A DNA stretch of 56,914 nucleotides from JAUXLW01 sp964195005 (GCA_964195005.1 CAXMOO010000089.1:1-56914), one strand, 5' to 3'. Numbered from the stretch's first letter, positions 33,973 to 43,381 are shown. Notes: a model not told the origin generated them from the sequence alone. A program made the numbers and translations.

Positions 33973-35303
33973 GCGAGGCGCAAAGTGTCGGTCACCAGCG
34001 AATCGTCGGTCGGATCCACTGCCCGCAGGTCGAGTAGCAACGCCCCTTCGTGACGGCGGGAGACAATCGCTACCTGTGCGGTCAGCAGGCGCATCCACAC
34101 ACCGTTGACGTCGGAATGCTCCACGCGAATAACCGGGCTTGGTATCACCTGGTGTGGCACCGAGCCGGCCCCAACCACCGACTCGCCGGCCGTGACCCGG
34201 CCGGTGCCCGCTTTGGCAACTATCGCGGCGGCTCGCTCCTCCAACTCGGCGAAGGGCTTGGCCACCATCGCCCAGAAAGGAACTTCGCCGCCGCGGCCAT
34301 CCGCGTACAGCTCGAGCGTGCGGGTCAAGCCGGCCAGGGTGGAGCCGTCGCAGCGCAAGGCTCGTGCCACGGGATGCCGGGCCATCCGCTTCACTAGGTC
34401 GGCGGTGCCGGCGATGATTCCTGCCTGGGGGCCGCCGAGCAACTTGTCACCGGAGAAGAGGACCAGGTCGGCACCGCTACTCACGGTTTGCCGCACTGCA
34501 GGCTCGCCGGCGAGCCACGGCGGCGGGGGGCCCTCCAGCCAGGGGGCTTCTCCATCGAGCAAACCGCTGCCCACGTCGGCGACGAGAGGGAGGTTGTGGC
34601 GGTGGGCAAGTTCAGCCAGATCACCGTAGGAAACTTCCTCAGTAAACCCGACGACCTGATAGTTAGAGGGGTGCACTTTGAGTATCAGGGCCGTTTCTGC
34701 TCCGATCGCATCCTGGTAGTCGTCGAGTCGGGTGCGATTGGTCGTGCCGACCTCCATCAGCCAGGCGCCGGAAGCTGCCATCAGTTCGGGGAGGCGGAAT
34801 GAGCCTCCGATCTCGATCAACTCGCCGCGCGAGACCACCACCTGGAGCTCGTTGGCAAGAGCCGTTAGTGCTAGGAACAGCGCTCCGGAGTTGTTGTTGA
34901 CCACCAGGGCATCTTCGGCTCCGGTCATCTGGGCTACGAGGTGTCTGGCGTATGCCGACCGGTTGCCCCGCTTACCTCCCGCGAGGTCGAACTCCAGGTT
35001 GCTGTAGCCGGTGAGCGACTCTTGCGCCGCGGCCGCGGCCGCCGGATGGACCGGGGCGCGGCCCAGGTTGGTGTTGAGTAAGACACCGGTGGCGTTGATG
35101 AGACGGGTGGGACGCATCCGCCCCAACCGTGCCAGCTCGATACGAGCCAGGTCGGCGGGATCGGGAGACTCGCCGTCCTCGATGAGGCGGCGCGACTCTG
35201 TGATTGCCTGCCTGGCAACCTCTACTGTTACCGCTCTTGCCCAACCGACATCCGCCAGGCTCGAGGAAAGCTCGTCGACCGACGGCAGTTCGCGCAAATC
35301 CAT
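33960..35303 (-). CDS. selA: L-seryl-tRNA(Sec) selenium transferase SelA
   Basis: 447 residues. INATGVLLNTNLGRAP, YSNLEFDLAGGKRG, NNNSGALFLAL and the PLP lysine in FSGDKLLGGPQAG (Lys287) are family signatures. The enzyme turns seryl-tRNA(Sec) into selenocysteyl-tRNA(Sec) using selenophosphate. TAACCT lies 6 bases before the ATG. The selA-selB pair is complete, but neither selC (tRNA-Sec) nor selD is in the window, so they must lie elsewhere if the pathway works. Confidence 0.96.
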   Translation of the reverse strand: MDLRELPSVDELSSSLADVGWARAVTVEVARQAITESRRLIEDGESPDPADLARIELARLGRMRPTRLINATGVLLNTNLGRAPVHPAAAAAAQESLTGYSNLEFDLAGGKRGNRSAYARHLVAQMTGAEDALVVNNNSGALFLALTALANELQVVVSRGELIEIGGSFRLPELMAASGAWLMEVGTTNRTRLDDYQDAIGAETALILKVHPSNYQVVGFTEEVSYGDLAELAHRHNLPLVADVGSGLLDGEAPWLEGPPPPWLAGEPAVRQTVSSGADLVLFSGDKLLGGPQAGIIAGTADLVKRMARHPVARALRCDGSTLAGLTRTLELYADGRGGEVPFWAMVAKPFAELEERAAAIVAKAGTGRVTAGESVVGAGSVPHQVIPSPVIRVEHSDVNGVWMRLLTAQVAIVSRRHEGALLLDLRAVDPTDDSLVTDTLRLACRS

Positions 35304-35309
35304 GCAGCC

Positions 35310-35315
35310 AGGTTA
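35310..35315 (-). promoter_or_regulatory. -10-like box for leaderless selA-selB mRNA
   Basis: Minus strand TAACCT, 6 bases, ATG of selA. It stands back to back with the pabB box at 35351-35356; both promoters share the 62 bases between the genes. Confidence 0.45.
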
Positions 35316-35350
35316 CGTCAGCCGCCGGGATTCGGTCCATGGGGTGCGGC

Positions 35351-35356
35351 TACGCT
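35351..35356 (+). promoter_or_regulatory. -10-like box for leaderless pabB-pabC mRNA
   Basis: TACGCT, 9 bases, ATG 35366. It supports this start over in-frame codons further upstream, which overlap selA. Confidence 0.45.
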
Positions 35357-35365
35357 GCCTGGGCA

Positions 35366-37135
35366 ATGCGCTTCTGCTTCGATGACCAGCGGCCCGGCAG
35401 GGAAAAGCACTTCGGCTTTTCCGAGCCGCGCGAAGTGTTATGTGCCGGCGACCTATCCGAGGTGGTTGACGCGGTAGCGGCGGCCGAGCAACGCGCCTCC
35501 GGGGGACACTGGGTGGCCGGCTTTGTCGCATACGAAGCAGCTCCCGCTTTCGATCCGGCGCTGGTAGCCCATCCGGCAGTCAACGGCCTTCCCCTGGTCT
35601 GGTTTGGAGTTTTCGACGAGCGGCTTGATGTCTCCGGCTCAGGCCCTGCGGGCCAATACGAGCTCTCGGAGTGGGTACCCAACGTGGATCGAGCTTCTTA
35701 CAGCGAGTCCATCGCCACCATCCACCGTCATATCGCCGCCGGGGACACGTATCAGGTGAATCACACCCTGCGGCTCCGGGGCCGCTTTCGAGGCGATCCG
35801 ATGGTTGCGTATCGTCGGTTGATTTCGGCGCAGAGTGGGGGGTTCGGTGCCTACCTCGACATCGGCAGTCACGTGGTCATGTCGGCCAGCCCGGAGTTGT
35901 TCTTCCGCTGGGAAACGGATGCGCTCGTGACCCGCCCGATGAAAGGAACAATTCGCCGCGGGCGCTGGCAGGAGGAAGACGTCCGGCAGGCCGAGCTTCT
36001 CTCCCGGTCCGGCAAGGATCGAGCCGAGAACCTGATGATCGTCGACTTGTTACGCAACGACCTCGGCCGGGTTGCCGAGTTCGGGTCTGTGGAGGTAGAC
36101 GAGCTGTTTGCTCTGGAACGGTATGACACGCTCTGGCAGATGACTTCGACCATCAAGGCCACGCCCCGGCCTGATGTCGGCCTGGTTGATGTGTTCCGGG
36201 CTCTCTTCCCTTCGGGCTCGGTAACCGGGGCTCCCAAGGTGCGCACCACAGAAATCATCCGGGAGCTGGAGCCGGATCCGCGCGGTGTCTACTGCGGGGC
36301 AGTGGGGGTTTTGGCCCCGCCCGGCTCCGATGAGCCCCCGGCCCAGTTCAGTGTTGCCATCCGCACGCTGGTGATGGACCGGGAGGCGGGCACCGCAGAG
36401 TACGGCACCGGCGGGGGAATCACCTGGGAGTCCGAAGCCGGGGGCGAATACGAGGAGGCGATGTTGAAGGCCGAAGTGCTCACTCATGTCCGCCCACCCT
36501 TTTCTCTCCTCGAAACTATGCACTGGAGCCCGGATGGCGTGACTCGCCGGTCCCGGCATCTTGTCAGGCTGTCAACTTCGGCCGACTTCTTCGGTTACCC
36601 GCTCGATCTGAAGCAGGTCGAGAAGGCCCTCGACGGAATCTCCGGCGACAGCGAGCAGGCTGTGCGGCTCTCGCTCGCCGCCGACGGAGAAATTGGGCTC
36701 GAGTGCGGCCCGCTACCGGAATCCACCGGCTTTGTCCGGTTGGCGGTGGACACTGAGACAGTTGACCTTAAAGACATCTTTCTCTATCACAAGACCACCA
36801 ATCGGAGGCTCTACCAGGATTCCGCCGCGCGGTTTCCCCAAGCGGATGAAGTGGTCCTGGTCAACCCGGACGGCAACGTGACAGAAACGACGATCAGCAA
36901 CCTCGCGGCCCGCTTCGGGACGGTCTGGCTCACCCCGCCGCTCACCGACGGCTGTTTGCCGGGCACCTACCGCTCCGAATTGGTTTCGCAGGCGAAGGTC
37001 AGCGAGGCTTCGATATCGGTCGAGCGCCTCCTGGCCGCCGACGAGGTTGCCGTGCTCAACTCCCTGCGGGGTTGGCGGTCGGCATCGGTAATGATCCCCT
37101 CCCCACAACTCCTCCCCCTGGGGTGCGGGGATTAG
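35366..37135 (+). CDS. pabB: Fused aminodeoxychorismate synthase component I and aminodeoxychorismate lyase
   Basis: 589 residues from the ATG at 35366. Residues 1 to about 380 are PabB: AGDTYQVNHTLRLRG, TRPMKGTIRRG, DRAENLMIVDLLRNDLGR, and FPSGSVTGAPKVR, the chorismate-binding core. Residues about 385-580 are PabC, a fold-type IV PLP enzyme: ETMHWSPDG, the lysine in FLYHKTTN, and EVVLVNPDGNVTETTISNL. Together they make 4-aminobenzoate from chorismate with ammonia from a separate PabA. The product feeds the folate genes at 46.7-49 kb. The last dozen residues (IPSPQLLPLGCGD) are encoded by repeat-like sequence. Confidence 0.95.
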   Translation: MRFCFDDQRPGREKHFGFSEPREVLCAGDLSEVVDAVAAAEQRASGGHWVAGFVAYEAAPAFDPALVAHPAVNGLPLVWFGVFDERLDVSGSGPAGQYELSEWVPNVDRASYSESIATIHRHIAAGDTYQVNHTLRLRGRFRGDPMVAYRRLISAQSGGFGAYLDIGSHVVMSASPELFFRWETDALVTRPMKGTIRRGRWQEEDVRQAELLSRSGKDRAENLMIVDLLRNDLGRVAEFGSVEVDELFALERYDTLWQMTSTIKATPRPDVGLVDVFRALFPSGSVTGAPKVRTTEIIRELEPDPRGVYCGAVGVLAPPGSDEPPAQFSVAIRTLVMDREAGTAEYGTGGGITWESEAGGEYEEAMLKAEVLTHVRPPFSLLETMHWSPDGVTRRSRHLVRLSTSADFFGYPLDLKQVEKALDGISGDSEQAVRLSLAADGEIGLECGPLPESTGFVRLAVDTETVDLKDIFLYHKTTNRRLYQDSAARFPQADEVVLVNPDGNVTETTISNLAARFGTVWLTPPLTDGCLPGTYRSELVSQAKVSEASISVERLLAADEVAVLNSLRGWRSASVMIPSPQLLPLGCGD

Positions 37136-37185
37136 CTCCTCTCCCACTCCGCTCCGAAGACTCCCCTCCGCAGGAGGGGATTTGC
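37136..37185 (+). repeat. Dispersed repeat C, copy 2, with terminator-like hairpin
   Basis: Shares three blocks with 19914-19963: a CTCCCACT block, CGAAGACTCC, and GCAGGAGGGGAT. At 37163-37179 CCCCTCC, GCA, GGAGGGG forms a perfect seven-pair hairpin followed by ATTTGCT, so it probably ends pabB transcription. CTCCCACTCCGC recurs at 37201. Confidence 0.6.
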
Positions 37186-37236
37186 TGACTGCTGGCTGCG
37201 CTCCCACTCCGCCCGAGGGGTCGCGACAATAAGCGG

Positions 37237-37998
37237 ATGGACGTCACCCGCATTGTCGCTCCCAACCCGGGACCCTTTACCGGCGCGGGGACAAATTCGT
37301 ACATCGTGACCTCGGGCTCGGAGGCTCTGATAGTCGACCCCGGCCCCCTGATTTCATCGCATTTGGACGCTTTGCGGGCGAGTCTCGTGGGACTAGACAC
37401 GGTGGGGATAGCCGTCACCCATCATCACCAGGATCACGCCCCGGCCGCCAACCCTCTGGCCGCCGAATTGGGTGTCGTCACCTACGGTTTTGGGGACTTC
37501 GGGGGCTTTCAAGCAATCTCGCCGATTGCCGATGGAGAAATAATTCACATAGGGAATGAGGCGGTCACGGTGATCAGTTCGCCAGGGCATACCCCGGATT
37601 CGCTGTGCTTTCTGGCCGAAGATGCCCTCTTTGCCGGAGACACCGTGATGTCGGGCTCCACGGTCGTGGTCGATGACATGACCGCGTATATGGCGACGCT
37701 CGAGCGCCTGGCCGCCCTGGCTGTTGAGGAGATCTACCCCGGCCATGGCGAGCCGATCCACGGCGGGCCTGCTGTCATCGCGGCCTACATTGCCCACCGG
37801 CAGGAAAGGGAGAGCCAAATCGTGGCGGCCCTCGCCGCCGAGGCCCACTCGCTCGACAGGATCATCGCCGTGGTCTACGGCGATATTGACCCGGCTTTGC
37901 GGCCTCTGGCTCGCCAGTCGGCGCTGGCCCACCTCCACAAGCTGGTCGAGGAAGGCCGGGCGGCACTAGACGGTGACGTTTGGAGATCGTTGCTATGA
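37237..37998 (+). CDS. Metallo-beta-lactamase fold hydrolase (LACTB2-like)
   Basis: 253 residues. The metal motif HxHxDH is at residues 62-67 (HHHQDH). Further ligands are in SSPGHTPDS, AGDTVM and IYPGHGEPI. The C-terminal helical part (IAHRQERESQIVAAL, then LAHLHKLVEEGRA) is the LACTB2-type winged-helix addition. Eukaryotic relatives cut single-stranded RNA and bacterial ones hydrolyse thioesters or phosphodiesters; which applies here is unknown. The stop overlaps the next start (ATGA). Confidence 0.88.
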   Translation: MDVTRIVAPNPGPFTGAGTNSYIVTSGSEALIVDPGPLISSHLDALRASLVGLDTVGIAVTHHHQDHAPAANPLAAELGVVTYGFGDFGGFQAISPIADGEIIHIGNEAVTVISSPGHTPDSLCFLAEDALFAGDTVMSGSTVVVDDMTAYMATLERLAALAVEEIYPGHGEPIHGGPAVIAAYIAHRQERESQIVAALAAEAHSLDRIIAVVYGDIDPALRPLARQSALAHLHKLVEEGRAALDGDVWRSLL

Positions 37999-39158
37999 GA
38001 CGCTCTCTGGCCGTTGTCTTCGCAGTGAGTGTGCTTGGGCTCACCGTGGTCGCTCCGGCCGCGGCCAGTCTCGAAGACGACCTGCGCGAGGCCCGACTGG
38101 AGTTGCAGTCCGCCGTCACCGACCTGGAGGCGGCCACCTGGGATCACCGGATCGCGTCTGACACCGGGGGCCTGATGCAGTTCGAGCATGACGAACTGTT
38201 GGAGGATGCCGCCCTTCTCACTTTCGACTACGAGGCGAGTCGAGATACTGCCTTGGCCCGTTCCCTGGAGGTGTACCACGGGCCGGCCGGGACTACCTGG
38301 GCAGAGCGCTCAGTGGCTGGTGTCTATTTGGAGGCCGCCCTTGTCGCCGACCGTGAGACCCTTCTTGCCAAGGCCGGCAGCGTGCGGGTGATGGATGAGT
38401 ACCTCGAGCAGATGCAGGCGGAGATCGACGCGTACGAGGCGGCCGCGGTGGAGGCCGAGACCCGGATGACCGAGCTGGCCGAGGATTTGGAGAGGCTCGA
38501 GGTCGTTGTGGCCGAGATCTCCACGGCCTACGAGGCCGAAGCGGCGTACAACGCCACCACCACGACTACGACGACCACCACGACCACCACCGTTCCATCT
38601 ACGACCACCACCACTGTTCCATCTACCACGACCACGACGACCGTGGGAACCGGAACAACCACCACCACTGTGCCGGACACGGGGCCGACTACAACGACCA
38701 CGACGACCCCCACTACTACGACCACCACGACTCTGCCTCCGCCGGTGGTTCTCGATGGCATGACATGCCCGGTGGCAGGGCCGGTCCACTTCATCGACAG
38801 TTTCGGCGCTCCCCGGTCTGGAGGCCGCACCCATCAAGGAGTCGACATGATGGCGGATCGCGGCACACCACTTGTTGCCATCGAATCGGGAACGATCGGA
38901 CGTCTCAACAACGGCGGCCTGGGCGGCATCACCATCTGGTTCCATGGCGACGGAGGGGACCAGTACTACTACGCGCACCTGGATGATTGGTCGCCCGGTC
39001 TCGCTGCGGGCCAGCACGTCGACGTCGGCACTCTGGTCGGCTATGTCGGCAGCACCGGTAATGCCCCCGACGCCTACCCCCACAATCACTTCGAGATTCA
39101 TCCCGATGGGGGAGCGGCGATCAATCCCTACCCCACGGTCGCCGCCCTCTGCCTGTAG
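37995..39158 (+). CDS. Secreted M23 family peptidase with coiled coil and Thr linker
   Basis: 387 residues from the ATG at 37995, coupled to the hydrolase gene. A signal peptide (about residues 1-25, AAAS) precedes a charged helical region (about 27-180) with coiled-coil character. A Thr-rich linker of about 60 residues (TTTTTTVPSTTTTT-type) follows. The C-terminal LytM/M23 domain has THQGVDMMADRGTP with the zinc His and Asp, YYYAHLDDW, and HNHFEIHPDGG. Such enzymes cut peptidoglycan peptide bridges or activate amidases during division. The layout resembles EnvC/NlpD-like proteins. Confidence 0.9.
   Translation: MRRSLAVVFAVSVLGLTVVAPAAASLEDDLREARLELQSAVTDLEAATWDHRIASDTGGLMQFEHDELLEDAALLTFDYEASRDTALARSLEVYHGPAGTTWAERSVAGVYLEAALVADRETLLAKAGSVRVMDEYLEQMQAEIDAYEAAAVEAETRMTELAEDLERLEVVVAEISTAYEAEAAYNATTTTTTTTTTTTVPSTTTTTVPSTTTTTTVGTGTTTTTVPDTGPTTTTTTTPTTTTTTTLPPPVVLDGMTCPVAGPVHFIDSFGAPRSGGRTHQGVDMMADRGTPLVAIESGTIGRLNNGGLGGITIWFHGDGGDQYYYAHLDDWSPGLAAGQHVDVGTLVGYVGSTGNAPDAYPHNHFEIHPDGGAAINPYPTVAALCL
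38557..38745 (+). repeat. Low-complexity ACG/ACC tract coding the Thr linker
   Basis: About 190 bases made mostly of ACG, ACC and ACT codons, with two near-identical GTTCCATCTAC units. It codes the threonine linker of the M23 peptidase. Similar shorter tracts occur in the lipoprotein (1017 side), cyclophilin and the 45997-46623 gene. Confidence 0.85.
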
Positions 39159-39217
39159 GACACCATGACCTCGAATACTTCTGAGATCCTGCCGGACCGT
39201 CCCGGTAGCCTGGAGTC

Positions 39218-40546
39218 GTGGCGCAGACTCGATATGCCAAGAGCGGTGAAATCAACATTGCCTACCAGGTCATCGGTGAGGGGCCGCCCGATCTCGTCTA
39301 CGTACCCGGCTGGGTAACCAACGTCGAGGTCATGTGGGAGGAGCCGGGTCTTACGCGCTTTCTCGAACGGTTGGCCTCGTTTTCGCGAACGATCACCTTC
39401 GATAAGCGAGGTATCGGCCTATCAGACCCGGTGCCGATTGGCGAGCTACCCGATCTCGACACCAGAGTGGAGGACTTGGGAGCAGTTATGGACGCGGCAC
39501 AGTCCGCACGGGCAACTCTCTTTGGCCACTCAGAGGGCGGAAGCACCGCTCTGGCATTCGCAGCGCGGTATCCGGAACGAATCGACCGCCTGATCCTGTT
39601 CGGCAGTTACGCCAAACGGCTCCGCTCCGATGACTACCCGTGGGCCCCGACGATGGAGGAACGGCTAGCCCAGTCGGAAGCCCACGAGCAAAGCTGGGGA
39701 GACCCGATCAAGATCGCCGAGTATTACGCGCCAAGTCGTGCCGACGATCAAGCCTTCATCGAATGGGTCGGTCGCTGGCTGCGTCTCTCGGCCAGCCCCA
39801 AAGCCGCTGCTGCCCTGAACAACGCATCTTCCTATATCGACGTGACCGATGTGCTGTCAGACATTCGGGCCCCGACGTTGCTGCTCTACCGACTCGAGGA
39901 CCAGGACGTAAAGATTGAGGAAGGCCGCTACATCGCTTCGAAGATCCCGGACGCGACACTGGTTGAGCTCCACGGTGTGGACCACTTCTTCTGGTCAGGA
40001 GACACCGAGCCTATCTTGCAAGAGATCGAGGAGTTCGTCACCGGATACCGGGCCGCCGCGGTCCCCCAACGAATCCTGGCGACTGTCCTGTTCACCGACA
40101 TTGTGGAATCGACGGATTTGGCTGCCTCCATTGGCGATACGCGCTGGCGCGACCTCATCGACCGGCATAACAGCGTTGTTCGGAGCGAACTGGCGAAATG
40201 GCGCGGTCAGGAGGTGAACACGACCGGCGACGGCTTCCTCGCGACGTTCGTGAACCCGGCGCAAGCCATTCGTTGCGCCCACGCGATTGCTGATCGAGTC
40301 CGGCCGCTCGGAATCGAGGTCCGCTGCGGCATTCACACTGGCGAGATCGAGATTATGGACAATGATGTTGCCGGGCTGGCAGTGCACATCGGGGCCCGCA
40401 TCGGCGCGATGGCTGAGACGGGAGGGGTGCTGGTCTCGAGAACGGTGAAGGACATCCTCGCCGGCGCCGGGTTCGATTTTGAAAGCCGGGGGACCCACTC
40501 TCTCAAGGGAGTGCCCGACGAGTGGGAATTGTTTTCCGTTACCTGA
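39218..40546 (+). CDS. Alpha/beta hydrolase fused to a class III nucleotide cyclase
   Basis: 442 residues from a GTG with TAGCCT 6 bases upstream. Residues 1 to about 275 form an alpha/beta hydrolase: FDKRGIGLSD, nucleophile Ser105 in FGHSEGGS, and His in HGVDHFFWSG. Residues about 285-442 form a cyclase domain: ATVLFTDIVESTDLAASIGD with metal Asp, NTTGDGFLATF with the second Asp, and VHIGARIGAMAETGGVLVS. It probably makes cAMP when the hydrolase part binds or cleaves a ligand; the ligand is unknown. Such fusions are common in actinobacteria. Confidence 0.92.
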   Translation: MAQTRYAKSGEINIAYQVIGEGPPDLVYVPGWVTNVEVMWEEPGLTRFLERLASFSRTITFDKRGIGLSDPVPIGELPDLDTRVEDLGAVMDAAQSARATLFGHSEGGSTALAFAARYPERIDRLILFGSYAKRLRSDDYPWAPTMEERLAQSEAHEQSWGDPIKIAEYYAPSRADDQAFIEWVGRWLRLSASPKAAAALNNASSYIDVTDVLSDIRAPTLLLYRLEDQDVKIEEGRYIASKIPDATLVELHGVDHFFWSGDTEPILQEIEEFVTGYRAAAVPQRILATVLFTDIVESTDLAASIGDTRWRDLIDRHNSVVRSELAKWRGQEVNTTGDGFLATFVNPAQAIRCAHAIADRVRPLGIEVRCGIHTGEIEIMDNDVAGLAVHIGARIGAMAETGGVLVSRTVKDILAGAGFDFESRGTHSLKGVPDEWELFSVT

Positions 40547-40567
40547 TCCGCCTGGTGGATCAGGCAA

Positions 40568-42064
40568 TCAGTCGCCGCTGAACAACTGGGCTCTCACGGC
40601 CCCTTTCGGGTATTGGGTGGTTCTGATTTCGAGGTAGTAGTCGAACGGGGCGGCGATGATCATCGTCGTGACGAAAATGGGGTTGGCACCAACGCATCCT
40701 GTGCCGTCCCCGCCGAAGGTCAGGTTGACCACCCGGGGACCTCTGGCACCTTCGACAGCGTTGCGGAGAAGAACCGAGGAGACATTGCCCAGCCGTTGTG
40801 CCTCATACGAGGTGATGCAGACCCGACCGTTCGTCACCACCTCCAGCTCGATCTCGACGAAGGCGTCGGCATCCCCGTTGCCGGCAGGGACCACTCTGGC
40901 CCCGACCAGGCCCAGGTCCCATTGGCGCCGCTCGGCCAGCTGGCCCCGGAGTGCGCCACCGGGGAACTCAGCGTTGTGGAGGTTCAAGTAGTAGGTCTGC
41001 GGCTCATCGAGGATCTCCCGTGCCAGCTGCTCGGTGGTGGAGACACAGCCCGCCAGGCCGTTGCCGGGAAGGTTGAGGTCGACTTCTATTGGCCCGGCCA
41101 GGCCGGCCGCCCCAGTGTGGATATGGGCCTGGGTGAGTCCCGAGACTCCGCCCACTTGCAGTTCGTAACAGACCTCTCCCGAACCAGTGATTCCAATGGT
41201 GGCCAATCCCGATCCGTCGGAATCGCCCGGAGCCGGTGCCTCGGCAGCCCCGGACAGCTCTAGCTCGAAGGTGGCGGGGGCTCCGGGGATACGGCCGGCC
41301 ACCGGGCGCCAGTCGGCATGGTCAACGATCCGGGTCAGATCAGCGAAGCCCAGGGTGTTTTCGAACCGGAGAAACAGGGTTGAAGCGGACGGCCGCACCA
41401 GTCCTGGCGTGTCGGTCCCGTCGCCGGTCCAATCTCCTGACAACATGATGTCGTTGGGGTCGCCCCAGAAAAACGACAGGTCGGTGTTGGCCACGGCCGG
41501 CACTGACCCGGTTTGGTTGGTCATGTAGACGAGCCCGGTCGATTCCCGGTGTAACCCGACGGTGTCCTTGCCATCCCCGTTGAAGTCCCCGGCGAATGGT
41601 TTGTCGCCCTTCTTCCCGAAGAAGTATTCAATCTCGGCGGGGCCGGTGGTAGTCGCGTTGCGCAAATAGACCTTGCCCTCCGACGGACGGTAGACACCGA
41701 AGCTGTCCTTACCGTCTCCGTCCCAGTCACCGACGATGGGAATGTCGCCCGGGTTCCCCATGAACCAGCTCTCGTCGGCCACACCTGTGTCTCGCGTGTT
41801 ACGAACATACGCGAAGCCACTGGTGGAGCGGTAGAGGCCGGGCGTGTCGGTGCCGTTGCCGTCCCAATCCCCCAGGAAGGGGATGTCATTCTTGACCCCT
41901 TTTTTAATGATACGGCGACCACCGAGAATCCAGCGCCCTGAGGCCGGATTCATGAAGCCGACCTGCTCACCCTGGTCGGCTGCGTTCGCGGCCGAATCGC
42001 CGGTGACCACTACGGTCGTCATCACGACGAATCCGGTCACCATGAGTGTCAAGAATCGAGGCAA
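40568..42064 (-). CDS. Secreted protein with GDWDGDG repeats and CHRD domain
   Basis: 498 residues from a TTG start behind GGAACAGGAG (an ATG at 42043 is possible). A signal peptide ends at about residue 29 (AANAA). Residues about 45-265 hold four repeats of FLGDWDGNGTDTPGLYRS and FAYVRNTRDTGVAD type, the same unit as in the subtilase at 13197. A CHRD domain follows (LSGAAEAPAPGDSDGSG, HIHTGAAGLAGPIEVDL, LNLHNAEFPGGALRGQL) and a second related domain ends YYLEIRTTQYPKGAVRAQL. It is probably exported and may bind surfaces or calcium; the function is unknown. Confidence 0.88.
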   Translation of the reverse strand: MPRFLTLMVTGFVVMTTVVVTGDSAANAADQGEQVGFMNPASGRWILGGRRIIKKGVKNDIPFLGDWDGNGTDTPGLYRSTSGFAYVRNTRDTGVADESWFMGNPGDIPIVGDWDGDGKDSFGVYRPSEGKVYLRNATTTGPAEIEYFFGKKGDKPFAGDFNGDGKDTVGLHRESTGLVYMTNQTGSVPAVANTDLSFFWGDPNDIMLSGDWTGDGTDTPGLVRPSASTLFLRFENTLGFADLTRIVDHADWRPVAGRIPGAPATFELELSGAAEAPAPGDSDGSGLATIGITGSGEVCYELQVGGVSGLTQAHIHTGAAGLAGPIEVDLNLPGNGLAGCVSTTEQLAREILDEPQTYYLNLHNAEFPGGALRGQLAERRQWDLGLVGARVVPAGNGDADAFVEIELEVVTNGRVCITSYEAQRLGNVSSVLLRNAVEGARGPRVVNLTFGGDGTGCVGANPIFVTTMIIAAPFDYYLEIRTTQYPKGAVRAQLFSGD

Positions 42065-42125
42065 AGCTCCTGTTCCCTTTGTTAGCGTGCCGGCAGGCTA
42101 GCTGATCCTAACCACCTAGCGTGGT

Positions 42126-43271
42126 TCAGGCTCCGAGTTGTTTCAGCCCTTCCACCAGGCGGTCGATGCGGGCGGTACACGTCTCATCTTCGACGGGCGG
42201 CACAAGCTCCACAACCCGCTTGGCGGCGCCGGACACAGCCAGAGCAGCCGGTGAGCCCGGCTCGCTCTGTATGACGGGGGTCCCGTCGTCCCCGCCGGCC
42301 ACTACCAGCGGATCCAGAGGAATGCTGGCAATGAGGGGGACACCCAGCTCATCAGCTAGCTCCTGACCCCCGCCTTCCCCGAACAGGTTGAAGTGTTCGC
42401 CGGATTCGGTGGTGAATCCGGCCATGTTCTCAACTACCCCGATGACGGGCATGAAACTGCGCCGGGCCATGTCGGCAACGCGGGACGCTACCTTCTGGGC
42501 AGTTTTCTGGGGCGTGGTCACCACCACCATCTCTGCTTGCGGGAGCAGTCGCGCCAACGCCATTTGGATGTCGCCCGTCCCGGGAGGCATATCGACTACC
42601 AGGTAGTCAATCTCGCCCCAGGCCACGTCTCTGAGGAACTGCTCTAATGCTTTGGAAAGCATCAGGCCGCGCCACATGAGCGCTTTGTCCTCATCGTCGA
42701 CGAGGAGACCTGTTGACACGAGCTTGAGGCCTTGAACCTCGAGGGGCTGAATTTGCTTGCTCTCGTTGGCTGTGAGGCGCTCCGACCCGACACCCAGCAT
42801 GCGGGGGATTGAGAAGCCCCAGATGTCGGCGTCGAGTAGGCCGACCTTGAATCCCTGTTGAGAGAGTGCCAGTGCCAAATTGACGCTGATCGACGACTTA
42901 CCAACACCGCCCTTGCCGCTGCTGATGGCAATCACCCTGGTGACCGGGTCGATCATGGTTGGCTCGGCATCCTCCCTGGCCTTCCAGCGGGCCCGGGCCA
43001 TCAGCTCCGAGCGTTCTTCCTGGGTCATCTCACCCATTTCCACGGTGACGCTTTCGATGCCGGGCAGAGCTGTGATCTTGCGCGTGACGTCCCCGTCTAT
43101 CTGATCTCGCATTGGGCAGGCGGCGATTGTGAGCGCTAGTTTGATGGTGGCCCTGCCATCAGAAACCTCGATTCCCTTGACCATGCCCAGTTCCACGACG
43201 TCGGCACCCAGCTCGGGGTCGACCACGCCGCGTAGGGCCCGTTCAATATCGGCTGCAGTGGTCATTGTCAT
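42126..43271 (-). CDS. mrp: Mrp/NBP35-type iron-sulfur cluster carrier ATPase
   Basis: 381 residues from the ATG at 43271 (a second ATG lies two codons later). Residues 1 to about 85 are a MIP18/DUF59 domain (DIERALRGVVDPELGADVVELG). The P-loop ATPase follows: ISSGKGGVGKSSISVNLALAL, DADIWGFSIPRMLG, and DYLVVDMPPGTGD. The protein should assemble and hand over Fe-S clusters. It is divergent from the IscA-type gene 110 bases away, which fits a shared Fe-S role. Confidence 0.93.
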   Translation of the reverse strand: MTMTTAADIERALRGVVDPELGADVVELGMVKGIEVSDGRATIKLALTIAACPMRDQIDGDVTRKITALPGIESVTVEMGEMTQEERSELMARARWKAREDAEPTMIDPVTRVIAISSGKGGVGKSSISVNLALALSQQGFKVGLLDADIWGFSIPRMLGVGSERLTANESKQIQPLEVQGLKLVSTGLLVDDEDKALMWRGLMLSKALEQFLRDVAWGEIDYLVVDMPPGTGDIQMALARLLPQAEMVVVTTPQKTAQKVASRVADMARRSFMPVIGVVENMAGFTTESGEHFNLFGEGGGQELADELGVPLIASIPLDPLVVAGGDDGTPVIQSEPGSPAALAVSGAAKRVVELVPPVEDETCTARIDRLVEGLKQLGA

Positions 43272-43381
43272 CCAGGGATTCGGGGAAATGGCACTCACAG
43301 GGTAGGCGGAAAACCTATCGCTAAGGTTCCGTTTGTTATTGCCGTATACTCATCCCAACCCCGTGACAGGAGATCTGTTCG

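Noticed and set aside
38557..38745. Short tandem repeats as a CRISPR array
   Set aside because: The tract is in frame and codes a threonine linker in a secreted peptidase; units are 3 bases and there are no spacers.
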